This document shows positions 20,133 through 28,336 of a stretch of 64,000 bases of DNA, in pieces. A program made the position numbers and the translations under genes. The stretch lies in the NCBI GenBank assembly GCA_963756515.1, contig CAVWNV010000011.1:1-64000 (forward strand), given 5' to 3'. The notes beneath the pieces are model-generated. The model ran no database searches, was not told the DNA's origin, and saw nothing but the letters and a program-made list of their open reading frames with translations. Origin of the DNA: Bog-756 sp963756515. GTDB lineage: Bacteria > Actinomycetota > Acidimicrobiia > Acidimicrobiales > RAAP-2. Position 1 is the stretch's first letter. The number at the start of each line of letters is the position of its first letter.

Positions 20133-21041
20133 GTGACACCGCCCGGCCTCCGGCCTCCCCCTCCTCTCGGCACCGCGGCGCTGGCCCCGGGCACCTACGA
20201 CGGCACGGTGGTGGTGGTGACGGGCGGAGGTACCGGTCTGGGCAAGTCCATCGCCACCGAGTTCGCCCGGCTGGGGGCGTCGGTGGGGATCCTGAGCCGC
20301 GACGAAGGCCACCGGTCGGCCGGGGTCGACGCCGTCCGCGAGGCCGGCGGCACGCCCTTCGCCGCCCCGTGTGACATCCGGGACGCCGGGTCCATCGCCA
20401 CCGCCTTCGACGCCGTGGAGGACGCGCTCGGTCCCATCGGCGTACTGGTCAACAACGCCGCCGGCAACTTTCCGGTTCCGGCCGAGGACATGAGCCCGAA
20501 CGCCTGGCGCACGGTGGTCGACATCGTCCTCAACGGCACCTACCTGTGCTGTCGGGACCTGGCCCGCCGGCTGATCCCGGCCGGGCGGGACGGGGCCATC
20601 GTCAACGTGGGGGCGTCCTACGCCTGGACGGGTGGGCCGGGGTTCGCCCACTCGGCCGCGGCCAAGGCTGGGGTCAAGAACCTGACCGAGACCCTGGCCG
20701 TGGAGTGGGGTCCCTACGGGATACGGGTGAACGGGCTGGTGCCCGGGCTCATGCCCCACGAGGACGAGGTGGCGGCCATCGCCGCCGTGCCCGGCAAGTA
20801 CGAGGGGCAGGACTCGCGGGTCCCGGCCGGGCGGGTCGGGTTCCCCCGGGAGCTGGCCTGGGCCGCCACCTACCTGTGTTCGCCCTACGCCACCTACATC
20901 AGTGGCCACTCGCTGGTGGTGGACGGGGCCAACTGGCAGCGCCGCCACACCGTCCAACCGCCGTTCACCCCCATCCGCGAGCAGCTGGACCGCCCCCCGT
21001 TCGACCCGGGCCCCGGTCCGGCGAGAGGAGCCCGACCGTGA
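20133..21041 (+). CDS. SDR, 2,4-dienoyl-CoA reductase-like
   Basis: 302 residues of the short-chain dehydrogenase fold. The cofactor motif VVVTGGGTGLGKSIATEFA and the LVNNAAGNFPVPAEDM motif are clear. The classical YxxxK is missing its Tyr: the motif reads GFAHSAAAKAGVKNLTETLA, keeping the Lys. That substitution, and the VNGLVPGL motif, are features of mammalian-type 2,4-dienoyl-CoA reductases (DECR), which use a different Tyr. It probably reduces unsaturated fatty acyl-CoA with NADPH. The start GTG at 20133 is leaderless and the stop overlaps the next start (GTGA). Confidence 0.75.
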   Translation: MTPPGLRPPPPLGTAALAPGTYDGTVVVVTGGGTGLGKSIATEFARLGASVGILSRDEGHRSAGVDAVREAGGTPFAAPCDIRDAGSIATAFDAVEDALGPIGVLVNNAAGNFPVPAEDMSPNAWRTVVDIVLNGTYLCCRDLARRLIPAGRDGAIVNVGASYAWTGGPGFAHSAAAKAGVKNLTETLAVEWGPYGIRVNGLVPGLMPHEDEVAAIAAVPGKYEGQDSRVPAGRVGFPRELAWAATYLCSPYATYISGHSLVVDGANWQRRHTVQPPFTPIREQLDRPPFDPGPGPARGARP

Positions 21042-21841
21042 GCAGCCTGAGCCCCGAGGACCAGCGCCTGGTGACCCTGGAGGTGGACGGGCCCATCGCC
21101 GTCATCACCAACAACCGGCCCGAGAAGCACAACGCCATGAGCGACGAGATGGACCGGCGGCTGTTCGAGGTGCTGGCCGAGGTGCACGAGATGCCCGAAC
21201 TGCGGGCCATCGTGTGGCGGGGCGCGGGCAAGTCGTTCTCGTCCGGGCGCGACACCGACCAGCTCGGCCTGCGCACCGAGGACATCTCCGACCTCGAGTT
21301 CATCGAGCGGGGCCACCGGCCCTCCCAGATGTTCTTCACCATGCCCTGCCCCATCATCTGCGCCCTCAAGGGCTGGGTCATCGGGGGTGCCTTCGAGCGG
21401 TCCCTGCTCTGTGACATGCGGGTGGCGGCGGTGGGCACGAAGATGGTCCTGCCCGAAGTGGTCCACGGGGTCATCCCCGACACCGGCGGCATGGCCCGCC
21501 TGTTCCAGATGGTCGGGCACGGTCTGGCCGCCGACCTGGCCCTGACCGGTCGGGTGCTGACGGCCGAGGAGGCCCTGACCCACGGGATCATCAGCCGACT
21601 GGTGGCCGACGTCGACGAGCTGGAGGCGGTGACCATGCAGATGGCCGAGACCATCGCCGCCGCTCCGGCCTTCACCGTCAAGATGGCCCGGCGCACCCTC
21701 TACGGCCTCGGGGTGCACGAGGTGCAGCGGTCCATCGCCGAGGAGGCGGTGGCCCAGTCGATGGTCTTCGCCTCTCGGGACTACGCCGAGATGAAGGCGG
21801 CCCGGGCCGAGGGCCGGGACCCGGTCTACCGACGACGCTGA
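21038..21841 (+). CDS. enoyl-CoA hydratase/isomerase family
   Basis: About 267 residues of the crotonase fold: VITNNRPEKHNAMSDEMDRR at the N-terminus, an oxyanion-hole region AGKSFSSGRDTDQLG and PIICALKGWVIGGAFERSLL, and the Glu/Asp-bearing PEVVHGVIPDTGG. The usual GGG of the second oxyanion motif reads IGGAFERS. It probably hydrates or isomerises enoyl-CoA and pairs with the SDR just upstream. The GTG at 21038 overlaps the SDR stop by four bases and has GAGAGGAG eight bases upstream, so the two are translationally coupled. Confidence 0.85.
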   Translation: MSSLSPEDQRLVTLEVDGPIAVITNNRPEKHNAMSDEMDRRLFEVLAEVHEMPELRAIVWRGAGKSFSSGRDTDQLGLRTEDISDLEFIERGHRPSQMFFTMPCPIICALKGWVIGGAFERSLLCDMRVAAVGTKMVLPEVVHGVIPDTGGMARLFQMVGHGLAADLALTGRVLTAEEALTHGIISRLVADVDELEAVTMQMAETIAAAPAFTVKMARRTLYGLGVHEVQRSIAEEAVAQSMVFASRDYAEMKAARAEGRDPVYRRR

Positions 21842-21906
21842 GCGGGTAGAACGGGAGACAAGCCCCGGAACCTGTCACCGGGCCGACCCATCCCCGCGGA
21901 GGAGCC

Positions 21907-22782
21907 ATGCCCACCACCGATCAGACCACCCGACCCGTGCTTTCCAGCGGTACCTTCACTCTCGGTGGCCAGGAGGTCCACCGCCTCGGCTTCGGAGCCA
22001 TGCGGATCACCGGCGACGGGGTGTGGGGGGAGCCGGCCGACCGGGCCGAGTGTGTGGCCGTGCTGCGCCGGGCCGTCGAGCTGGGCATCGACCTCATCGA
22101 CACCGCCGACTCCTACGGTCCCGAAGTCAGCGAGGACATCATCTTCGAGGCCCTCCACCCCTATCCCGAGGGCCTGGTCATCGCCACCAAGGCCGGGCTC
22201 ACCCGGCAGGGACCGGGCCGGTGGCTGCCGGTGGGCCGGCCCGAGTACCTGCGCCAGCAGTGCGAGATGAGCCTGCGACGCCTCGGAGTCGAGGCCATCG
22301 ACCTCTTCCAGCTCCACCGCATCGACCCCAAGGTGCCGGCCGAGGAGCAGTTCGGCCTGTTGTCCGACCTCCTCGACGAGGGCAAGGTCCGCAGCGTCGG
22401 CCTCAGCCAGGTCAGCGTGGCCGAGATCGAAGCGGCCCGGGCCGTGGTGCCGGTGGTCAGCGTGCAGAACCTCTACAACCTGACCGATCGCTCGTCCGAG
22501 GACGTGCTCGACCACTGCGAGGCCGAGGGGTTGGGTTTCATCCCGTGGTTCCCCATCGCCGCCGGCGCCCTGGGCAACCCGGGTGGACCGGTGGACGCGG
22601 TGGCGTCGGAGACCGGAGCTACACACTCCCAGGTGGCCCTGGCCTGGCTGCTACGGCGCTCCCCGGTCATGCTCCCGATCCCCGGCACCAAGTCGGTGGG
22701 CCATGTGGAGGAGAACTGTGGAGCCGGGGTGGTGGTGCTCACCGACGACCAGGTGGCCTCACTGTCGGCCGCCGACGGCTGA
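21907..22782 (+). CDS. aldo/keto reductase
   Basis: 291 residues of an NADPH-dependent aldo/keto reductase TIM barrel. The tetrad is visible: Asp and Tyr in IDLIDTADSYGPEVSE, Lys in LVIATKAGL and His in DLFQLHRIDPK. The C-terminal cofactor motif is PIPGTKSVGHVEENCGA. The substrate is unknown. CGGAGGAG lies just before the ATG at 21907, 65 bases after the hydratase gene, so it may belong to the same transcript. Confidence 0.88.
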   Translation: MPTTDQTTRPVLSSGTFTLGGQEVHRLGFGAMRITGDGVWGEPADRAECVAVLRRAVELGIDLIDTADSYGPEVSEDIIFEALHPYPEGLVIATKAGLTRQGPGRWLPVGRPEYLRQQCEMSLRRLGVEAIDLFQLHRIDPKVPAEEQFGLLSDLLDEGKVRSVGLSQVSVAEIEAARAVVPVVSVQNLYNLTDRSSEDVLDHCEAEGLGFIPWFPIAAGALGNPGGPVDAVASETGATHSQVALAWLLRRSPVMLPIPGTKSVGHVEENCGAGVVVLTDDQVASLSAADG

Positions 22783-22804
22783 TTCACCGGCTGGGGCGGA
22801 CAGA

Positions 22805-23191
22805 TCAGACTCGGATGACGCGGAGATCGGCAACGTCGACGTAGTCAGCGTCCTGGGTGACCAGTGGCAAGCCCCGAGCGAGTGCGGTGGCGGCGATCCA
22901 CGAATCGTTGATGGCCAGGCGGGCGCCTGCATCGCGGAGCAGCAACCTGAGGAGTGCCCACGCCTCCGCCACCGATTGGTCGATGGGGATCGGATCGAAA
23001 GCCAGCACCTGTGTGAACGTGTCGAGTCTCCGGACCCGCGTGGCCACGTCCGTGGCCGCCAACACGCCGGCCCGGAGTTCGCCGACGGTGATCACCGAGA
23101 CGGCCAGCTCAGCGGGGAGGTCGGATTCGCTCAGCGGACGACCGGACTCCCGCGCCACGAACATCGACGTGTCGGCGATCCCCCGATTCAC
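22805..23191 (-). CDS. vapC: VapC-type PIN-domain toxin
   Basis: 128 residues of a PIN-domain ribonuclease. Acidic residues of the active site appear in GIADTSMFVARES (Asp), VSVITVGELRAGVL (Glu) and INDSWIAATALARGLPLVTQD (two Asp). VapC toxins cut specific RNAs, often tRNA or rRNA, when free of the antitoxin. The GTG at 23191 overlaps the antitoxin stop (GTGA), the normal order for vapBC. Confidence 0.88.
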   Translation of the reverse strand: MNRGIADTSMFVARESGRPLSESDLPAELAVSVITVGELRAGVLAATDVATRVRRLDTFTQVLAFDPIPIDQSVAEAWALLRLLLRDAGARLAINDSWIAATALARGLPLVTQDADYVDVADLRVIRV

Positions 23192-23436
23192 GTGAGGTCG
23201 TCGGTGGTGTCGGGTGCCAACTCCTGGAGATCATCCGTCAGTTTCGCATCCGCCTGGTGGCCGATCACACGATGCAGAAACTCGGCTCGCGAGATCCACT
23301 GGCGGCGTGAGCCCATGGGGAGAAGCGTCGCCATCGGTCGGCCATCCACGGTGATGACGACCTCTTCACCGCCCTCGACCCGCTCCAACAGAGAGCGGGT
23401 GTTGTTGCGCAACTCGCGGGAGGCGACTTCTGTCAT
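23188..23436 (-). CDS. vapB: Phd/YefM-type antitoxin of the VapC module
   Basis: 82 residues. The N-terminal MTEVASRELRNNTRSLLERV and EEVVITVDGRPMATLLPM are typical of Phd/YefM-fold DNA-binding antitoxins, and the C-terminal part, ending QELAPDTTDDLT, should wrap the toxin. The frame is open upstream, but the ATG at 23436 is supported by TACTCT (23443-23448 minus strand) seven bases before it. The pair is probably autoregulated through the dyads just upstream. Confidence 0.85.
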   Translation of the reverse strand: MTEVASRELRNNTRSLLERVEGGEEVVITVDGRPMATLLPMGSRRQWISRAEFLHRVIGHQADAKLTDDLQELAPDTTDDLT

Positions 23437-23752
23437 GCGACAAGAGTAGCATGTGTGCGACGGTTGTCGACCCCAAGAACCGGAGCTGGATAGAGACAGT
23501 GCCGCGTCATTCCGGTGGCCCGGCTCCACCCGAGGTGTGCGGGATTTCGAATCCGGCCAGCGCCTCGCGGAGGACCATGCAGCGGTCAACGAACCGCGGG
23601 AACTGCGTATCCCCTCTTGACCCGGCTGATCCGATCGGCCAGGTCGAGGCGCTGAAGACCTCGTGGGCCCGCCGTCGCCCGGTCTCGTCGCTATGCGCAC
23701 CGGGACCGCGGTCGAGACGGGATCGCCGGTGGCGCCCCCAGAGGGGTGGAGG
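23437..23752. other. vapBC promoter region and possible gene remnant
   Basis: Bases 23438-23469 hold the vapB -10 box and inverted CGACAA / TTGTCG sequences, with a tighter CGAC-GGTT-GTCG dyad at 23458-23469; these are candidate autoregulation sites. Further in, a minus-strand frame without a start codon, ending at about 23507, encodes protein-like sequence (HEVFSASTWPIGSAGSRGD, then CMVLREALAGFEIPHTSGG). It may be the 3' end of a lost gene. I do not recognise it. Confidence 0.35.
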
Positions 23753-24970
23753 TCAGATGGGGTGGAACACCAGCGGGGCCGAACGCACGCCGGCGATGAC
23801 CGGCGAAGCGGTCCGGACCACCGGACCGGCCGACTCGACCGAGGCGAACCGGGCCAGCAGCTCCTCGAGCAGGATCCGGCCCTCGAGCCGGGCCAGCACG
23901 GCCCCGATGCAGAAGTGGGGGCCGAATCCGAAGGCCACGTGGGGGTTCGGGTCGCGGGCGGCGTCGAAGGTGTCCGCCGTCGGCCCGAAGACGGTCTCGT
24001 CCCGGTTGGCCGAGGCGTAGAGCATGAGGACCGGCTCGCCCTGGCCCAACGACACGCCGCCCAGCTCGACGGCCCGGGTGGTGGTGCGCATGAACGCCAC
24101 CACCGGTGTGGTCCAGCGCAGCATCTCCTCGATGGCCAGGGGCAGGGCCCGGGGGGCATCGGCCAGGTAGCGGTAACGCAGGGCCTCCCACTCCCCCGTT
24201 TCCTCGGCGAAGCGGACCAGCCCGCCCGACATCATGTTGCGGGTGGTCTCGTTGCCGGCCACCAGCAGCTGGACCAGAAACATGCCCAGTTCGGCGTCGG
24301 TGAGCCGGTCGCCGTCGACTTCGGCCGCGCCGAGCTCGGAGATGATGTCGTCACGGGGATTGGCCCTGCGGTCGGCCGCGGCGGCCAGCAGATAGGTGAC
24401 CATCTCGCCGCTGAGGGCGGCCCGCTCCTCCTCGGGCCAGTCGGTGGCGCCGGGGATGACCGCCTCCGACCACCGGAAGAACCGGGGCCACTCGTCCTCG
24501 GGCACGCCCAGCAGGTCGCTGATGACCTGCAGCGGGAGCGGCACGGCCAGATCGGAGACGATGTCGACCGGTGTCCCCGGCTCGATGAGCTCGACCAGGG
24601 CTCGGGTGCGGGACCGGATGCCGTCCTCGAGGGCCCGCATGAAGGTGGGTCGGAACCCGGGCTGGACCAGGTTGCGGTAGCGGGTGTGGTCGGGCGGGTC
24701 GGTGTGCATCATGGTCGGCGGGGAGGCGTACTCGGCCCCGATCTCCATGGTCAGGATGCCCCGGCCCGAACAGAAGGTGTCGGGATCCCGCGACACGGTG
24801 ATCACGTCGGCGTGACGGCTGACGGCCCAGAAGCCGAGCTCGTCGTTGCGGGCCACCGGGGCCTCGGACCGCAGCCGGGCATAGAGCGGAAAGGGGTCGG
24901 CGGCGTAGAACTCGGGGTCGGCCAGCGGCGCGGTCAGCTCGGACTCGGCGGTGTCGCCCACGGTTGTCAT
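23753..24970 (-). CDS. cytochrome P450
   Basis: About 405 residues of a soluble bacterial class I P450 mono-oxygenase. Present are the I-helix LLVAGNETTRNMMSG, the ExxR helix AIEEMLRWTTPVV and the heme-Cys loop AFGFGPHFCIGAVLARLEG. Partners (ferredoxin and reductase) are not nearby. The long upstream frame is low-complexity; the ATG at 24970 gives the typical length. It is divergent from the glycosidase lipoprotein gene. The substrate is unknown; sterol, lipid or hydrocarbon oxidation is common in such actinobacterial P450s. Confidence 0.92.
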   Translation of the reverse strand: MTTVGDTAESELTAPLADPEFYAADPFPLYARLRSEAPVARNDELGFWAVSRHADVITVSRDPDTFCSGRGILTMEIGAEYASPPTMMHTDPPDHTRYRNLVQPGFRPTFMRALEDGIRSRTRALVELIEPGTPVDIVSDLAVPLPLQVISDLLGVPEDEWPRFFRWSEAVIPGATDWPEEERAALSGEMVTYLLAAAADRRANPRDDIISELGAAEVDGDRLTDAELGMFLVQLLVAGNETTRNMMSGGLVRFAEETGEWEALRYRYLADAPRALPLAIEEMLRWTTPVVAFMRTTTRAVELGGVSLGQGEPVLMLYASANRDETVFGPTADTFDAARDPNPHVAFGFGPHFCIGAVLARLEGRILLEELLARFASVESAGPVVRTASPVIAGVRSAPLVFHPI

Positions 24971-25074
24971 TGCCGCTCCCTCCCTGTCCGGCCCGTATCG
25001 TCCCCCGGGCCCGTGCGGCCCCCAAGCTACCGGGCGCCTGGGACGGGTGGGGCCAGGTGAGGCAGGATATCCGG

Positions 25075-26616
25075 GTGAAGAGAGTGACAGGGGCAGGCCG
25101 GTTGGGCCGAGTCGGGCCGGCCCGGGTGGGAGGCGCGGCGCTGGTGGTGGCGATTGCCGGCGCGGTGGCGGCGTGCAGCTCGGGCAACGCCGTCGATGCC
25201 CCCACCACCACCGGTGGTGGTCCGACCACGACCGTGGCGGCACCGGCGCCGGCGCCGGCCGCCGGACCCGAGTTGCTCGGACCGGCCGCTCTCGGGGTCA
25301 ACGTGGCCGCCTGGGACAGCGTCTACACCGGCGCCAATGTCGAGCCCATCAACGCCCTGCTGCAGGGGGCGGGCATCGGCCTGCTGCGGTTCCCCGGGGG
25401 GACCTGGGCCGACGAGTACGACTGGAACACCAACTCGGACACCTCGAAGTGCCAGGGGTCCAGCCCGTCCTGCGCCTCCACCGATCCGCTCAGCTACGAC
25501 GCCTTCGCCAGCCAGACCAAGGCCGCCGGGGCGTCCCAGTTCCTCACCGTCAACTACGGGTCGGGAACGCCGGCCGAGGCGGCCAGCTGGGTGACCTACG
25601 CCAACGGGCTCCATCCGATCGGCACGACCCTGTGGGAGGTGGGCAACGAGAGTTACGCCTGCTACGAGACCAACCAGCACCTGGCCGGGAGTCCCACCTA
25701 CGTCCGGGGCTACTCGCCCAACGGCCCGGTCTGCCCACCCACCCCGGTGTGGGCCAACTCCTACGCCGTCAACGCGCTGCCCTACCTCACCGCCATGAAA
25801 CAGGCCGACCCCACCGCCCAGATCGGGGTGCCGTGGGCCTTCACCCAAGCCGAGACGGTGGGAGCCGGGATCCACGACTCGACGGCGTGGAACGACACGG
25901 TGCTGCCGGCGGTGAAGAGCGACATCAGCTTCGTCGACGCCCACTGGTACCCCTTCGACTCGGCCACCGGCGTCACCGACCAACAGATCCTCGCCACCGT
26001 CGACGCCATACCGGCCGCCGCCGCCGACATCCGTTCGACGCTGCAGCGACTGGATCCGACCGCCTACTTCGTGGTGGGCGAGACCAACATCTCGACCGTG
26101 CAGTCACCCCTCGACTTCCAGCCCGTCTCGGCCCTGTTCGCGGCGGCCACCAATCTGGAGTGGCTGGCAGAGGGAGCCCAGACGGTGGACTGGTGGGACC
26201 TCAGCAACTTCGGGTCACCGTCGTCGGGTGACTACGGGCTGCTGTCCTCGGGGGCCCCCGAGACCACGCCGGCCGGCACGCCCATGGCCCCCTACTACGG
26301 AGTGCAGTTGGCCTCGGCCCTCACCGCCTCTGGTAGCCATCTCGAGGCGGTAAACACCGGGACCCCGAAACTGTTCGCCTACGAGTCGTCCCTCAAGAAG
26401 CAGCGGCGGGTGCTGTTCGTCAACACGGATCCGAACGCCCCGGCCACGGTGAGTAACGCATGGTTCACGAAGGGTCAGAAGGTCGACACGTCCACGTACA
26501 GCGCGGCGACGTCGGGCTCGGCCACGCCGATCGTCCACGCCACCATCACCGCCGGCCCAAATCTGTCTCTGCCGGCCATGTCCATCGTGGTGGAGTCGGG
26601 TCCCGCACCGTCCTGA
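25075..26616 (+). CDS. secreted glycosidase lipoprotein, clan GH-A like
   Basis: About 513 residues. The signal peptide (ALVVAIAGAVAACSSG) ends in a lipobox, so the mature protein is a surface lipoprotein with a Thr/Pro/Ala linker. The barrel has a proton-donor-like glutamate in TTLWEVGNESYAC and a second candidate in AYFVVGETNISTV, and a motif GLLRFPGGTWADEYDW like alpha-L-arabinofuranosidases and GH39/GH51-type enzymes. A C-terminal beta-sandwich follows (AYESSLKKQRRVLFVNTD). The substrate is uncertain. The GTG at 25075 is chosen because it sits just before the basic signal start; a GTG at 25084 is possible. Confidence 0.7.
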   Translation: MKRVTGAGRLGRVGPARVGGAALVVAIAGAVAACSSGNAVDAPTTTGGGPTTTVAAPAPAPAAGPELLGPAALGVNVAAWDSVYTGANVEPINALLQGAGIGLLRFPGGTWADEYDWNTNSDTSKCQGSSPSCASTDPLSYDAFASQTKAAGASQFLTVNYGSGTPAEAASWVTYANGLHPIGTTLWEVGNESYACYETNQHLAGSPTYVRGYSPNGPVCPPTPVWANSYAVNALPYLTAMKQADPTAQIGVPWAFTQAETVGAGIHDSTAWNDTVLPAVKSDISFVDAHWYPFDSATGVTDQQILATVDAIPAAAADIRSTLQRLDPTAYFVVGETNISTVQSPLDFQPVSALFAAATNLEWLAEGAQTVDWWDLSNFGSPSSGDYGLLSSGAPETTPAGTPMAPYYGVQLASALTASGSHLEAVNTGTPKLFAYESSLKKQRRVLFVNTDPNAPATVSNAWFTKGQKVDTSTYSAATSGSATPIVHATITAGPNLSLPAMSIVVESGPAPS

Positions 26617-26791
26617 GTCCTGTGATCACGGCCACGGGGCGTGAGACTGAACGTCGGGGCCGCAACGGTGCCGTCTACAATCAGGAAGTGGGCAACCAAC
26701 AGGGGTTTTGTACAGGCGGGACACAGCCGGTCCTCAGGCGCAGGGGCACGCCCGAGGCCCTCGAGGCCCGGGGCGTCGGCACCCGCTGCGC

Positions 26792-28327
26792 ATGAGTGAG
26801 TCGCCGGAGGAACCACTGCCGGGGCTGGGGGATCCGCTCCCCGGAGACCGTGATCCCGACGAGACGCGGGACGAATGGGCGGACCAGACCCGGCCGGACC
26901 CGGACCAGCCGGAGGACGGCTGGGAAGCTCCTCCGGGGGATCCGCTCCCCGGCCTGGGCCGACCCGACGAAGTCGACGAGCCCGACGAGGCCGACGAGGC
27001 CGGAGACCAGTCGGAGGAGAAGCCGGTCGTTGCTCCGCCCCCCGTTCCCGAGTCGCCACTGCCCGTCGTGGCGCCGGGTACCAACCTCGAGGCGCAGCCG
27101 AGCGAACTGCAGGCGCAGGTCGTTCCCTTGGCGCCCCCTGGCCTCAGCGCCTACCTCGGCCGCCTCGAGTCGAATGTGGACGAACAGGGGCGGGGTCGGA
27201 TCCGTTGGGTCTGGGGCGCCGTGGTCTTCGTGGTGATAGCGGCCTTGCTGGTCGGGGCCGGGTACTTCATCGTCAAGTCGCGCAACTCGGCCAACGTCGC
27301 CTACTCGCCCCCCCTGCAGTTCGGGATCTATCCCGGAGGGCCGGTGGGAACCATCAACTTGATCGACCGTCCCGTGGCCGAGAACCCGGCCGAGCGGCTG
27401 GCCGCACTCAAGAACCTTCGGGCCACCAACTCGGCCGGAGGGGCGCGGCCCTTCGTCGTCCGTCTCTACGAGTCGTTCACCGGGCAGCCGGCGGTGGATG
27501 CATGGACCGGCACCGGCGACAACGCCACCACCGACAGCCAGATCACCACCTACTCCGAGAACGGCTTCCTCATCGACCTGGTGGTCCGCTACGAGCCGGT
27601 GAACTACGTCCCCCTGTTCACCGTCGAGGCCTATCTCACGTTCGTCCGGAAGCTCGTGCAGCGCTACGGTCCCAACCCCGACGTGAAGTACATCCAGATC
27701 GCCAATGAGGTCAACCAGACCCAGGCCCCCACGTCATCGGACGGGGCCTATAGCGGGGCGGTGCAGGCGTTGGGCTATGGGGTCGAGGCCGCCGCCCAGG
27801 AGGCGGGCCGCGACAGCTATCCCATTCAGGTGGGCTTCAACTGGGCCTATGCCACCGGATCCGGGTTCGGCCAGGCGATGTGGACGTTCATCAAGTCCCA
27901 GGGGCTCGCCTTCCAGAAGTCGGTGAGCTGGGTCGGTCTCGACGACTACCCCGGCAGCTTCTCCGACCTCGGCACGTCGGCCAAAAGGACCGGTCCCACG
28001 CTGGTCAGCGGCGTGGCCGTCCTGCGCAGCCTGATGGTCCAGGGCGGGCTTTCCTACTCGGTGCCCATCCACATCTCCGAAACCGGCTATCCCACCGGGC
28101 CGGGCCGGTCGCCGGCCTCACAGGTGGTCGCCCTCAACTCCCTGGTCAACTCGGTGAACGCCGTCCGCAAGGAGGACAACATCACCGACTTCGAGTGGTT
28201 CGACCTGCGCGACAGCAACAGCAAGATCAAGAACAAGCAGGAGCAGTACGGCCTGACGAAGGACAACTACCGGGGCAAGCCGGCCTATGCGGCCTACAAG
28301 CAGATCGTCGCCAGGCTGGGGCCGTAG
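26792..28327 (+). CDS. membrane-tethered GH-A glycosidase-like protein
   Basis: About 511 residues. A cytosolic, acidic, Pro-rich N-terminus with a repeated DPLPGLG motif precedes one transmembrane helix (VVFVVIAALLVGAGYFIV) and an external TIM-barrel domain. The barrel shows VKYIQIANEVNQTQ (likely acid/base Glu) and IHISETGYPTGPG (likely nucleophile Glu). The family is not assigned. The start at the ATG 26792 is preferred. Its stop is only nine bases from the stop of the convergent polysaccharide synthase, which suggests that the enzyme acts on that synthase's product at the membrane. Confidence 0.65.
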   Translation: MSESPEEPLPGLGDPLPGDRDPDETRDEWADQTRPDPDQPEDGWEAPPGDPLPGLGRPDEVDEPDEADEAGDQSEEKPVVAPPPVPESPLPVVAPGTNLEAQPSELQAQVVPLAPPGLSAYLGRLESNVDEQGRGRIRWVWGAVVFVVIAALLVGAGYFIVKSRNSANVAYSPPLQFGIYPGGPVGTINLIDRPVAENPAERLAALKNLRATNSAGGARPFVVRLYESFTGQPAVDAWTGTGDNATTDSQITTYSENGFLIDLVVRYEPVNYVPLFTVEAYLTFVRKLVQRYGPNPDVKYIQIANEVNQTQAPTSSDGAYSGAVQALGYGVEAAAQEAGRDSYPIQVGFNWAYATGSGFGQAMWTFIKSQGLAFQKSVSWVGLDDYPGSFSDLGTSAKRTGPTLVSGVAVLRSLMVQGGLSYSVPIHISETGYPTGPGRSPASQVVALNSLVNSVNAVRKEDNITDFEWFDLRDSNSKIKNKQEQYGLTKDNYRGKPAYAAYKQIVARLGP

Positions 28328-28336
28328 CGGTCCCGG

